From JAZNOL01 sp045580815 (GTDB lineage: Bacteria; Bacillota; Clostridia; RUG12999): a DNA stretch of 12,775 bases. Shown piece after piece: positions 1 to 7,651 of the stretch. The notes beneath the pieces were generated by a model that was not told the DNA's origin, searched no databases, and was given only the letters and a program-made list of their open reading frames with translations. The translations under genes were made by a program, and so were the position numbers. The stretch is from contig JAZNOL010000114.1 of the NCBI GenBank assembly GCA_045580815.1, forward strand, positions 1 to 12,775, written 5' to 3'. Numbering within the stretch: the stretch's first letter is position 1; every line of letters starts with the position of its first letter.

Positions 1-47
1 GAAACCTAAAATAAGGGTTTTTAAAACAGTAATCGGAGGTAAACGGT

Positions 48-935
48 ATGAGCAATTTTGTTTTAAGTTGCTGTTCTGTGGCAGATTTAAAAAAAGAACA
101 TTTTGAAAAACGTGATATCAAATATGTGTGTTTTAGTTTTCAGCTTGATGGAAAAGTATACCGAGATGATTTAGGAATATCAATTCCTTTTGATGTATTT
201 TACAAAAAAATGACAGAAGGCAGCGAAACTTCAACATCTCAAGTTAATGCAGAAGAATATGTAAATTATTTTGAGGGATTTTTAAAAGAAGGAAAGGATA
301 TTCTTCATCTAACACTTTCAACAGGATTGTCAGGTTCATATAATTCTGCAAATATTGCAAAAAATGAACTTGCAGAAAAATATCCTGACAGAAAAATTTA
401 TATCGTAGATTCACTTGCGGCTTCATCCGGATTTGGTCTTCTTATGGATAAGCTTGCTGATTTACGTGATGAAGGTAAAACTATTGATGAAATCCGTGAT
501 TGGATTGAAGAGAATAAATTAAAGATGCATCATTGGTTTTTCTCATCAGACCTTACCTTTTTCATAAAAGGTGGTCGCGTTTCAAAAACAGCTGGTTTTA
601 TCGGCGGTCTTTTGGGTATTTGTCCGCTTCTTAATGTTGATAATATCGGCAAACTTATTCCTCGTGAAAAAATTCGCACAAAGAAAAAAGTTATAAAACA
701 GATTGTTTCCAAAATGGAAGAATTTGCAGATGACAGACTGGACTATTGCGATAAATGCTTTATTTCACATTCGAATTGTGAAGAAGATGCAAAAGCGGTA
801 GCACAGCTTGTAGAAGAAAAGTTTCCGAAATTGAAAGAAAAAGTGCTTATTAATGATATAGGAACAACCATAGGTTCGCACACAGGACCCGGAACAGTTG
901 CACTGTTCTTCTGGGGAGACAAAAGAGAAAACTAA
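48..935 (+). CDS. DegV family fatty-acid-binding protein
   Basis: The 295-residue product has the layout and normal length of DegV/FakB-type proteins, which bind a single fatty acid and, in Firmicutes, present it to a fatty acid kinase for phospholipid synthesis. Visible family motifs are TSTSQ (residues 61-65), STGLSGSY (91-98, the loop that holds the lipid carboxylate), DLTFFIKGGRVSK (168-180) and IGSHTGPGTVALFF (275-288). No signal peptide or membrane segment is seen, so it is cytosolic. The ATG at 48 has a strong CGGAGGT ribosome binding site at 34-40. It stands alone and converges on the ABC exporter operon. The family is clear; which lipid it binds, and whether it works with a FakA kinase encoded elsewhere, cannot be told from here. 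Confidence 0.93.
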   Translation: MSNFVLSCCSVADLKKEHFEKRDIKYVCFSFQLDGKVYRDDLGISIPFDVFYKKMTEGSETSTSQVNAEEYVNYFEGFLKEGKDILHLTLSTGLSGSYNSANIAKNELAEKYPDRKIYIVDSLAASSGFGLLMDKLADLRDEGKTIDEIRDWIEENKLKMHHWFFSSDLTFFIKGGRVSKTAGFIGGLLGICPLLNVDNIGKLIPREKIRTKKKVIKQIVSKMEEFADDRLDYCDKCFISHSNCEEDAKAVAQLVEEKFPKLKEKVLINDIGTTIGSHTGPGTVALFFWGDKREN

Positions 936-945
936 TCAATAATAT

Positions 946-973
946 AAAAACAGGCAGAATTCTGCCTGTTTTT
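946..973. terminator. Bidirectional intrinsic terminator between convergent genes
   Basis: A perfect 28-bp palindrome: a CAGGCAGAA/TTCTGCCTG stem flanked by five A on the left and five T on the right. It forms the same hairpin plus U-tract on both strands. It lies 10 bp after the DegV stop codon and directly before the ABC gene stop codon at 975-977, so it can end both convergent transcripts. Confidence 0.9.
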
Positions 974-974
974 A

Positions 975-2720
975 TTATGCCTGTGCAAATTGGCTGTTAT
1001 AAAGATTTGCATAAAATCCGTTTTTTGCCAGCAACTCTTTGTGGTTGCCAGTCTCTATTACATTTCCGTCTTTCATAACAAGTATTACATCAGCTTCTTT
1101 TATGGTTGAAAGTCTGTGAGCAACAATAAAGCTTGTTTTGCCTTGCATAAGACGTGAAAATGCCTCCTGAATTTTAAGCTCGGTTCTTGTGTCAATAGAA
1201 GAGGTTGCCTCGTCGAGAATAAGCATAGGCGGCAGGCAAAGCATTACACGGGCAATGCATAAAAGCTGTTTTTGCCCCTGCGACAGATTTCCGCCGTTTT
1301 CGCTTATTACGGTGTCATATCCGTTGGGAAGGCGTTTTATAAAGCTGTGAGCATGAGATGCTTTTGCTGCGGCAATTATTTCTTCGTCTGTTGCATCGGG
1401 ATTACCCATAGAAATATTTTCTTTGATAGTTCCTGATTTGAGCCAAGTTTCCTGAAGAACCATACCGTAATTTGTTCTCAGACTGTTGCGTGTGATATTT
1501 CTTATATCGTTTCCGTCAACATAAATACTGCCGGAATTTACATCATAAAACCGCATAAGCAGATTTATAAGTGTTGTTTTTCCGCATCCGGTTGGTCCGA
1601 CAATAGCAACACGAAGACCGGAGGATACGGTCAGGTTAAAGTTTTCAATAAGCTTTTTGTCCGGCGAATATGAAAAACACACATCTTTTAAAGTAATTTC
1701 TCCATTTGCATTTTCCAAAACCACAGCATCCGGACTGTCGGGAATTTGTGGGGTTTCTTCAATGAGTTCAAACAGCCTTCCAGCACAGGCGATTGCATTC
1801 TGAAGTTCTGTGATAACGCCTGAAATTTCGTTAAAAGGCTTTGTATATTGGTTCGCATAGCTTAAAAAGCAGGATAATCCGCCAACAGATATATTACCGT
1901 TAATTGCCGCAATTGCACCGGTTAATCCCACTCCTGCGTAAACCAGCGAGTTTACAAAACGTGTGCTGGGGTTTGTAAGCGATGAAAAGAAAATTGCATT
2001 AAGCGAGCATTTTTCAAGTTTTTCATTAATTTCATCGAACTTTTCAGATGCTTCATCTTCGTGAGAAAATGCGGCAACAATTTTTTGATTGCCAATCATT
2101 TCGTCAATAAGGGCTGTTTGTTTTCCGCGTATTTCTGATTGCTGTTTAAATGTATTGTACGTTCTGCCGGCAATAAACTTTGCAACAAAAAGGGAAACCG
2201 GGGTTAAAACAACAACAAGCAGAGTTATTTTAAAGTTGATTGACAGCATAAAAAGAAGTGTTCCTAAAATAGTCAAAATTCCGCTGAACAGTTGTGTAAA
2301 ACCCATTAAAAGTCCGTCGGCAAACTGGTCGGCATCAGATATTACACGGCTTACAATTTCTCCGTGAGCGTGTGAGTCAATATATTTAAGCGGAAGAATT
2401 TCAATTTTTTTAAATGCTTCATCACGCACATCACGAACAACGTTATAAGTGATTTTGTTGTTTATTGTGTTCATCAGCCATTGAAGTAATGATGTTGCGG
2501 CAACGATAATTCCTGCACGCATTAACAGGTGGGAAATTGCATCAAAATTAACATTTCCTCTTCCAATAATAAAATCAATAGCATCGCCTATAATTATAGG
2601 AATATACAAAGTGGATGCAACAACAAAAGTGGCTGAAATTATTGACAGCACAATAAGATACTTGTAATTGCTGACGTATTTTAAGATTTTCTTCAGAGTT
2701 TTTGTTTGGATATTTTTCAT
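975..2720 (-). CDS. ABC exporter subunit with canonical catalytic residues (LSQGQ-type signature)
   Basis: A 581-residue half-transporter: an N-terminal six-helix exporter membrane domain (about residues 15-310), then an ATPase domain. The ATPase carries Walker A GPTGCGKTT (375-383), a variant signature LSQGQ (479-483), Walker B MLILDE with catalytic Glu504, and the H-loop AHRLST with His535. This intact catalytic set with an altered signature is the pattern of the canonical partner in heterodimeric exporters of the TM287/288, LmrCD and BmrCD type. Its start codon overlaps the stop of the upstream partner as TAATG, with an AAGAGGAGG ribosome binding site inside that gene, so translation is coupled. 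It probably exports drugs, lipids or peptides; the substrate cannot be read from sequence. Confidence 0.93.
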   Translation of the reverse strand: MKNIQTKTLKKILKYVSNYKYLIVLSIISATFVVASTLYIPIIIGDAIDFIIGRGNVNFDAISHLLMRAGIIVAATSLLQWLMNTINNKITYNVVRDVRDEAFKKIEILPLKYIDSHAHGEIVSRVISDADQFADGLLMGFTQLFSGILTILGTLLFMLSINFKITLLVVVLTPVSLFVAKFIAGRTYNTFKQQSEIRGKQTALIDEMIGNQKIVAAFSHEDEASEKFDEINEKLEKCSLNAIFFSSLTNPSTRFVNSLVYAGVGLTGAIAAINGNISVGGLSCFLSYANQYTKPFNEISGVITELQNAIACAGRLFELIEETPQIPDSPDAVVLENANGEITLKDVCFSYSPDKKLIENFNLTVSSGLRVAIVGPTGCGKTTLINLLMRFYDVNSGSIYVDGNDIRNITRNSLRTNYGMVLQETWLKSGTIKENISMGNPDATDEEIIAAAKASHAHSFIKRLPNGYDTVISENGGNLSQGQKQLLCIARVMLCLPPMLILDEATSSIDTRTELKIQEAFSRLMQGKTSFIVAHRLSTIKEADVILVMKDGNVIETGNHKELLAKNGFYANLYNSQFAQA

Positions 2721-4447
2721 TATTGTACAGCCTCCTCTTTAAACTGGGAGTTGTAAATTTCGCGGTAAATTTCACATTCTTTAAGAAGTGAGTCGTGAGT
2801 GCCGATTCCCTGAATTTCTCCGTCATCTAACACAACAATCTTGTCTGCGTGCATTATTGATGAGGTTCTTTGGGAAACAATAAACACAGTATAATCAACA
2901 CAATGCTCTTTTAATGCTTTGCGAAGTGCAGCATCGGTAGCAAAATCAAGAGCAGATGACGAGTCGTCAAGAATAAGAATTTCAGGCTTTTTCACAAGTG
3001 CACGTGCAATTGTGAGTCTCTGCCTTTGACCGCCGGAGAGATTTTTTCCGCTTTGCTCAATAATATAGTCGAGCTTACCGTCCTTTTTATCAACAATTTC
3101 TTTTGCCTGGGCAATTTCAAGAGCTGTATAAATCTCTTCGTCCGTGGCATTTTCATTGCCCCATTTCATATTCTCACGGATTGTACCGGCAAAAAGTGTT
3201 GCCTTTTGTGGGACAATGCCGATTTTGTCACGAAGAGATGAAAGGGGATAGTTTTTTACAGAAATTCCGCAAATTTCGACACTACCCAGGTCGCAGTCAT
3301 AAAAACGTGGTATAAGGTTTATAAGTGATGTTTTACCGGAGCCTGTTCCACCGATTATACCAACGGTTTCACCTTTTTTCACTGTAAAATTTATATCGGA
3401 AAGAGAATATTCCGATGATGAACCGTATTTCATATATGCGTGTTTAAATTCTACTGCTATGTCAGTATTAACAGGCGTAGGGGAGATGTCGCTACCACAA
3501 ATGGACGGTTTTGTTTCAAAAATATTTTGTACACGGTTTCCACAGGCAACAGCCTTTGTAATGTTGATAATAAGATTTGCAAGTTTAATTAATTCTACAA
3601 GAATCTGCGACATATAGTTGTAAAGTGCTACAACTGCACCTTGAGTAATAATGCCTGCTTCAACACGTATTGCACCCACATAAATCAACACAATAACAGC
3701 AACATTAATTACAACATAGGTTGCCGGATTCATGAGAGCAGATATTTTTCCAACATATTTCTGAGTATCGGTAAGGGTTGTGTTTTTCTGCTTAAATTCC
3801 GCTATTTCGTCATTTTCTTTGCAGAATGCACGTATTACTCTTGCACCGGTCAGGTTTTCTCTTGTTTTTTGTAAAACAGCATCAAGATTTTTTTGCACTT
3901 TCTGATAAAGTGGAATAGATATGAGCATGATGCCGAATACAATTACGGATAAAACGGGAATTACGGCGGCAAAAATAAGAGCAGATTTCACATCAATGGT
4001 GAACGCCATAATCATTGCACCGAACACAATAAATGGAGAACGCAGAAACAGTCGAAGTGTAAGATTCACTCCGTTTTGAATCTGGTTTATATCACTTGTT
4101 ATACGCGTTATGAGCGTTGAAGTACCAATGGAGTCAATTTCAGAATAGGAAAGGGACTGAATATGCCTGAAAAGGGCAGAACGGATTTTTGTAACAAACC
4201 CAACGGATGCTTTTGCCGCAAAATATTGTGCAGTAACAGAAAAAAGAAGCCCCACAAGACCGAATACACCAAGAATTAAGCACATTCTTATAACATAAGG
4301 TTTGTCATTATTTAAAATGCCGGTGTCTATAACTGCGGCAATAATGATGGGTACAAGCAATTCTAAAAATGCTTCAAAAAGCTTGAAAAGAGGACCTAAA
4401 ACAGTCTCTTTTTTATAGTCTTTTAAATATATAAAAAGTTTTTGCAT
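2720..4447 (-). CDS. ABC exporter subunit with degenerate ATP-hydrolysis site
   Basis: A 575-residue half-transporter with an N-terminal six-helix membrane domain (about residues 15-305) and an ATPase domain. Walker A is GGTGSGKT (366-373) and the signature is a perfect LSGGQRQR (470-477). The catalytic Glu after Walker B is replaced by Asp495 (ILILDD), and the H-loop His by Gln526 (SQRTSS). These two substitutions mark the degenerate-site subunit of heterodimeric exporters. In the heterodimer its Walker motifs would face the LSQGQ of the downstream partner (weak or non-hydrolysing site), while its own LSGGQ completes the active site. It is the first gene of the operon. The ATG at 4447 has only a weak GGTGAT ribosome binding site but sits about 27 nt below a strong promoter. 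Confidence 0.93.
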   Translation of the reverse strand: MQKLFIYLKDYKKETVLGPLFKLFEAFLELLVPIIIAAVIDTGILNNDKPYVIRMCLILGVFGLVGLLFSVTAQYFAAKASVGFVTKIRSALFRHIQSLSYSEIDSIGTSTLITRITSDINQIQNGVNLTLRLFLRSPFIVFGAMIMAFTIDVKSALIFAAVIPVLSVIVFGIMLISIPLYQKVQKNLDAVLQKTRENLTGARVIRAFCKENDEIAEFKQKNTTLTDTQKYVGKISALMNPATYVVINVAVIVLIYVGAIRVEAGIITQGAVVALYNYMSQILVELIKLANLIINITKAVACGNRVQNIFETKPSICGSDISPTPVNTDIAVEFKHAYMKYGSSSEYSLSDINFTVKKGETVGIIGGTGSGKTSLINLIPRFYDCDLGSVEICGISVKNYPLSSLRDKIGIVPQKATLFAGTIRENMKWGNENATDEEIYTALEIAQAKEIVDKKDGKLDYIIEQSGKNLSGGQRQRLTIARALVKKPEILILDDSSSALDFATDAALRKALKEHCVDYTVFIVSQRTSSIMHADKIVVLDDGEIQGIGTHDSLLKECEIYREIYNSQFKEEAVQ

Positions 4448-4480
4448 GAATAATCACCAAGTTTAAATTATAATAGTTAT

Positions 4481-4509
4481 ATTATACTATAAATGCATGA
4501 AATAGTCAA
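4481..4509 (-). promoter_or_regulatory. SigA-type promoter of the ABC exporter operon
   Basis: Read on the minus strand: TTGACT (-35, plus-strand 4504-4509), a 17-bp spacer, then a perfect TATAAT (-10, 4481-4486). The predicted start near 4474 gives a leader of about 27 nt. No clear operator or riboswitch lies between this promoter and the gene. Confidence 0.75.
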
Positions 4510-4516
4510 TAGAATG

Positions 4517-4547
4517 TAAAAAAATAAACCGACATCAAAGATGTCGG
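4517..4547 (-). terminator. Intrinsic terminator of gap
   Basis: On the minus strand the hairpin CCGACATC-TTT-GATGTCGG (plus-strand 4529-4547) is followed by TTTA and a run of eight T. It lies about 18 bp after the gap stop codon and just upstream of the ABC operon promoter, insulating the two units. Confidence 0.88.
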
Positions 4548-4565
4548 GTTAAGTTAAAACTGATA

Positions 4566-5579
4566 TTAGCCTAATTCAGCAAAGTATTTGATTGTTCTTA
4601 CCATCTGGCTTGTGTATGAGTTTTCGTTATCATACCAAGAAACAACCTGAACTTCGTAAAGGTCATCAGCAATTTTAGCAACCATTGTCTGTGTTGCATC
4701 GAAAAGTGAACCGTATGTGATACCAACGATATCAGAAGAAACGATTTCATCTTCGTTGTAACCGAAAGAATCAGAAGCAGCAGCTTTCATAGCAGCGTTG
4801 ATGCCTTCTTTTGTTACGTCTTTGCCTTTAACAACAGCTGTAAGGATTGTTGTTGAACCTGTGGGAACCGGTACACGCTGAGCAGCACCGATGAGTTTGC
4901 CGTTGAGTTCCGGAATAACAAGACCGATAGCTTTAGCAGCACCTGTTGAGTTAGGAACGATGTTTACAGCACCTGCTCTTGCACGACGGAGGTCACCTTT
5001 TCTGTGGGGACCGTCAAGAATCATCTGGTCGCCTGTGTAAGCGTGAATTGTAGCCATGATACCGCTCTGGATTTCAGCGTAATCATTGAGAGCTTTAGCC
5101 ATAGGAGCCAAGCAGTTTGTTGTACATGATGCAGCAGAAATAATCTGGTCATCAGCTGTAAGAGTTTTTTCGTTTACGCTGTAAACGATAGTTTTGAGGT
5201 CGTTACCTGCGGGAGCAGAAATAACAACTTTTTTAGCACCGGCATTTACGTGAGCCATGCTTTTTTCTTTTGAGCAGTAGAAACCTGTACATTCAAGAAC
5301 AACGTCTACGCCGATTTCTCCCCAGGGGAGGTTTGCAGCGTCTTTTTCGCTGTAGATTGTGATTTTTTTGCCGTCTACTGTGATTGAGCCTTCGCCAGCT
5401 TCTACAGTGTGACCGTCGTATCTGCCCTGAGATGAGTCATACTTAAGAAGGTGAGCGAGCATTTTAGGATCTGTGAGGTCGTTGATAGCAACAACTTCAT
5501 AACCTTCTGCACCGAACATCTGACGGAAAGCCAGACGACCGATACGTCCAAAACCGTTAATTGCAACTTTTACTGCCAT
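4566..5579 (-). CDS. gap: Glyceraldehyde-3-phosphate dehydrogenase, NAD-type (glycolytic)
   Basis: The 337-residue enzyme oxidises and phosphorylates glyceraldehyde 3-phosphate to 1,3-bisphosphoglycerate in the cytosol. The Rossmann motif NGFGRIGR is at residues 8-15. The NDLTD segment (33-37) favours NAD over NADP, as in glycolytic GapA enzymes. The active site is SCTTNCLAP with nucleophile Cys152, and the phosphate-binding segment GDLRRARAGAVNIVP follows. An in-frame ATG at 5594 would add five residues, but it lies inside the ribosome binding site: GGAGGT sits 8 nt before the ATG at 5579, which starts MAVKVAINGFGR as expected for the family. It is monocistronic, with its own promoter and terminator. 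Confidence 0.97.
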   Translation of the reverse strand: MAVKVAINGFGRIGRLAFRQMFGAEGYEVVAINDLTDPKMLAHLLKYDSSQGRYDGHTVEAGEGSITVDGKKITIYSEKDAANLPWGEIGVDVVLECTGFYCSKEKSMAHVNAGAKKVVISAPAGNDLKTIVYSVNEKTLTADDQIISAASCTTNCLAPMAKALNDYAEIQSGIMATIHAYTGDQMILDGPHRKGDLRRARAGAVNIVPNSTGAAKAIGLVIPELNGKLIGAAQRVPVPTGSTTILTAVVKGKDVTKEGINAAMKAAASDSFGYNEDEIVSSDIVGITYGSLFDATQTMVAKIADDLYEVQVVSWYDNENSYTSQMVRTIKYFAELG

Positions 5580-5626
5580 GAGAATTACCTCCAATAGAAT
5601 TTTTTGGTTGTTTTTCCAACACTTAT

Positions 5627-5655
5627 ATTTTACTACAAAATTTTATAAAATACAA
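5627..5655 (-). promoter_or_regulatory. Probable promoter of gap
   Basis: On the minus strand, TTGTAT (plus-strand 5650-5655) and TAAAAT (5627-5632) are separated by 17 bp. The -35 element is poor, so this is tentative. A second TATAAT lies near 5748-5753 but its best -35 (TTGCAT) is only 15 bp away. The remaining AT-rich sequence up to the rpsR terminator at 5792 shows nothing else I can name. Confidence 0.45.
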
Positions 5656-5791
5656 GACCTTTGTTAAAATTTTGTTTATTTATTTGTAAAAATGTTGTTT
5701 TGCACAATTGAATAATGCATAACTTAAAAAAATTAGGCATTTTTTATTATATAAATTAAACAAAAAATGCAAAAATATACATCTGTCTTTC

Positions 5792-5822
5792 AAAAAAATA
5801 AGGGCTGCAAAGGTGCAGCCCT
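5792..5822 (-). terminator. Intrinsic terminator of the rpsF-ssb-rpsR operon
   Basis: On the minus strand a 9-bp stem AGGGCTGCA / TGCAGCCCT with a 4-nt loop (plus-strand 5801-5822) is followed by TATTTTTTT. It lies 14 bp after the rpsR stop codon. No rplI follows, so the operon ends here. Confidence 0.9.
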
Positions 5823-5836
5823 GAAGTTTTTATAAA

Positions 5837-6094
5837 TTAGTCAGCCGAGAAGGGCAACAGGGCAATCATTCTTGCTCTCTTAACTGCAACTGTAAGCTGT
5901 CTCTGATGTTTAGCACAGTTACCGTTAATTCTTCTCGGAAGAATTTTACCGCGTTCAGAAACGTATTTTCTGAGTTTGGAAACATCTTTATAGTCAATGC
6001 CTGTAACTTTGTCAGCACAGAAAGCACAAACTTTTTTCTTTGAACGTCTTCCGCCGGCTCTGGGAGCTCTTTCAACTTTTTCTTTTTCAGCCAT
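5837..6094 (-). CDS. rpsR: 30S ribosomal protein S18
   Basis: The 85-residue protein binds the platform of the 30S subunit together with S6. The family core KILPRRINGNCAKHQRQLTVAVKRARMIALLPF is complete, the length is normal, and the N-terminus is basic (RAGGRRSKKK). A CAFC pair near residues 23-26 plus Cys60 and His63 in GNCAKH suggests the cysteine-bearing (potentially zinc-binding) form of S18. The ATG has a full AGGAGG ribosome binding site. It is the last gene of the rpsF-ssb-rpsR operon, 37 bp after ssb. Confidence 0.97.
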   Translation of the reverse strand: MAEKEKVERAPRAGGRRSKKKVCAFCADKVTGIDYKDVSKLRKYVSERGKILPRRINGNCAKHQRQLTVAVKRARMIALLPFSAD

Positions 6095-6131
6095 GACGTT
6101 AACCTCCTTCTTGTAAACTTTACTTTTTCAA

Positions 6132-6599
6132 TTAAAACGGTACATCGTTTTCGTCGTCAGCAGTCATGAAACCCTGAGGAGCACTCTGAGGTTGTGAATA
6201 ACCTCCGCCAAAACCGCCCTGCGGTTGTGCAGTGCCGTAGGCTGTGTCATAGGGGTCAGCATTGTAGCCTGAATTGTCACGTTTAGGTTCAGCAAAATGA
6301 ACTTCATCAGCAACAACTTCAACAACGCTGCGGTTCTTACCGTCATTATCCTGCCAGGAACGCTGCTGCAATTTTCCGCAAACTGCAACAAGTTGTCCTT
6401 TTCTGAAATAGCGGGCAACAAAATCGGCTGTAGAACGAAATGCAATACAGTTGATGAAATCAGTCTGACGTTCTTCGCCCTGACGTGCAAAATCTCTCTG
6501 CACAGCAAGTGAAAAACTGCACACACTGATACCCGATGCTGTAGCACGCTGTTCGGGATCACGGGTGAGTCTACCCATTAAAATAACTTTGTTCAGCAT
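6132..6599 (-). CDS. ssb: Single-stranded DNA-binding protein
   Basis: The 155-residue SSB coats single-stranded DNA in replication, repair and recombination. Residues 1-105 form the OB-fold, beginning MLNKVILMGRLTRDPE with the family strand FRSTADFVARYFRKGQLVAVCGKL. A Gly/Gln/Tyr-rich flexible linker follows (about 110-145). The acidic tip DDENDVPF is the partner-recruiting tail, close to the usual DDDIPF. The start has a GGAGGGTG ribosome binding site, and the gene begins 12 bp after rpsF. Its place between rpsF and rpsR is the classic bacterial arrangement. Confidence 0.97.
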   Translation of the reverse strand: MLNKVILMGRLTRDPEQRATASGISVCSFSLAVQRDFARQGEERQTDFINCIAFRSTADFVARYFRKGQLVAVCGKLQQRSWQDNDGKNRSVVEVVADEVHFAEPKRDNSGYNADPYDTAYGTAQPQGGFGGGYSQPQSAPQGFMTADDENDVPF

Positions 6600-6611
6600 A
6601 AAACACCCTCC

Positions 6612-6905
6612 TTAGTCTTTAAGGACAACGATTGAACGCAATACGCCTTCAGTAATCTTGTAAACCCTTTCTAATTCGCTCGGGAAATCCGGCTTAGAAG
6701 TAAAGTTTATAAGAACATAGTAACCTTCGGTTTTGTAGTCAATTTCATAAGCAAGTCTTTTTTTGCCCCATACATCAATTTCATCAATTGTTGCATTAGC
6801 TTCGATTAATGCTTTGAATTTTTCTACAAGACCGTTTACAGCTTCCTCGCCAAGAGTTGTATCAAAAACAACAATTGTCTCGTATGCTCTTGTAATTTCA
6901 GTCAT
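6612..6905 (-). CDS. rpsF: 30S ribosomal protein S6
   Basis: The 97-residue protein has the S6 fold markers YETIVVFDTTLGEEAV near the start, the DEIDVWGKKRLAYEIDYKTEGYYVLINF core, and the ELERVYKITEGVLRSIVVLKD end. It pairs with S18, encoded two genes downstream, on helix 22/23 of 16S rRNA. The ATG has a strong GAGGAGGTG ribosome binding site. It is first in the operon, behind a perfect consensus promoter and a leader of about 80 nt with two hairpins. Confidence 0.97.
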   Translation of the reverse strand: MTEITRAYETIVVFDTTLGEEAVNGLVEKFKALIEANATIDEIDVWGKKRLAYEIDYKTEGYYVLINFTSKPDFPSELERVYKITEGVLRSIVVLKD

Positions 6906-6985
6906 GTTTTCACCTCCTCATGGACTTACAAAGTATAAATACTTTGATGTTAGGCTCCGTATTTTGCGGAGCAAGGATTTTTAAC
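6906..6985 (-). promoter_or_regulatory. Structured 5' leader of rpsF operon (candidate S6:S18 autoregulatory leader)
   Basis: Between the predicted transcription start (about 6985) and the rpsF ribosome binding site, the transcript can fold two hairpins. One is GCUCCG/CGGAGC with a 7-nt loop (plus-strand 6954-6972), possibly closed by an outer GUUA/UAAC helix (6949-6952 with 6982-6985) across an uneven internal loop. The other is CAAAGUA/UACUUUG (6929-6946). Leaders at this place in many bacteria bind the S6:S18 complex to repress the operon, using a motif with an exposed CCG. A CCG is present here, but I cannot show that it sits in the known motif geometry. Confidence 0.45.
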
Positions 6986-6991
6986 TTTGAT

Positions 6992-7020
6992 ATTATATCA
7001 CATTATTTGGCAATTGTCAA
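6992..7020 (-). promoter_or_regulatory. Consensus SigA promoter of rpsF-ssb-rpsR
   Basis: On the minus strand: TTGACA (plus-strand 7015-7020), a 17-bp spacer, TATAAT (6992-6997). Both hexamers and the spacing are perfect, as expected for a ribosomal-protein operon. Confidence 0.88.
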
Positions 7021-7048
7021 GAGTTTTTTTGAAAAATAATATATATTT

Positions 7049-7630
7049 TTAATGACTTTCAAAAAGGCCGTGAATATTGCAATAAAAATAAAGTTTACCG
7101 CCTCTTATTGCCGGAAGTCTCACTTCTGCGCCCTGCTCAGGATAAAGCTTCACAAGAATAACCCTGTCAAATCTCGCATAAGCAACAAAAGAAATATAAT
7201 GAGATTTTGTCATATCGTGTTTAAATGTGATATAATAGTCGTTTTCGATTATCTCCACATCAGGGGAGTGTGCGTCATTGCACTTCTTTACTTCCAAAGG
7301 CGAAAGCCGTCTTCCGCAACAGGAAACCTCGCTGTTTCCCACACCGGTCATAATACTGCCACAGCTTTCGCATACATAAAATTTTATTTTTTTCATATTA
7401 CCGTTTTCCTCCGTGTTAAGCTTCAGTTTGCCGGAAAGGAGTTGTTCGGCATTGACACACAGTATTTTAGAAAGCTCGTTTAATAGTGATACATCGGGAA
7501 ATCCGCCGCCACATTCCCATTTGGAAACGGTTTTTGGGCTTATATTGAGTTTTTCTGCAATTTCTGCCTGAGTAAATCCCTTTTCTTTTCTTAAATTAGA
7601 TAAAAGCTGTCCTGTTTTTTGTAAATCCAT
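7049..7630 (-). CDS. Xre-type HTH regulator fused to a desulfoferrodoxin / superoxide-reductase-like module
   Basis: The 193-residue protein has three parts. Residues 4-57 are an Xre/HTH_3 DNA-binding domain (FTQAEIAEKLNISPKTVSKWECG). Residues 84-113 match a desulforedoxin iron site, with Cys87-x2-Cys90 and the pair Cys104-Cys105. Residues 119-191 match a superoxide reductase domain: His121, then HDMTKSH (His138 and His144, six apart as in the enzyme) and CNIHG (Cys184, His187), which together give the four-His/one-Cys iron site. The Glu-Lys normally just before the first His is Asp-Ala here. The start at 7630 is chosen for its AGGAGG ribosome binding site and promoter; a longer frame to 7714 would run through both. 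It is probably a redox- or superoxide-sensing regulator, possibly with residual enzymatic activity. Confidence 0.85.
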   Translation of the reverse strand: MDLQKTGQLLSNLRKEKGFTQAEIAEKLNISPKTVSKWECGGGFPDVSLLNELSKILCVNAEQLLSGKLKLNTEENGNMKKIKFYVCESCGSIMTGVGNSEVSCCGRRLSPLEVKKCNDAHSPDVEIIENDYYITFKHDMTKSHYISFVAYARFDRVILVKLYPEQGAEVRLPAIRGGKLYFYCNIHGLFESH

Positions 7631-7651
7631 GCTTTGTCCCTCCTTGCAATA

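Noticed and set aside
2..22. Weak hairpin AAACC...GGTTT with T-run at the left edge
   Set aside because: It could be the terminator of a gene left of the window, but the stem is only 5 bp with a 9-nt loop, too weak to call without the upstream gene.
5580..5594. Longer start for gap adding MEVIL
   Set aside because: The upstream ATG lies within the GGAGGT ribosome binding site of the downstream ATG, and the family starts at MAVKVAINGFGR.
7021..7048. Terminator after the HTH-desulfoferrodoxin gene
   Set aside because: Only an all-AT hairpin is possible here, and it merges into the -35 region of the rpsF promoter; no convincing terminator is seen.
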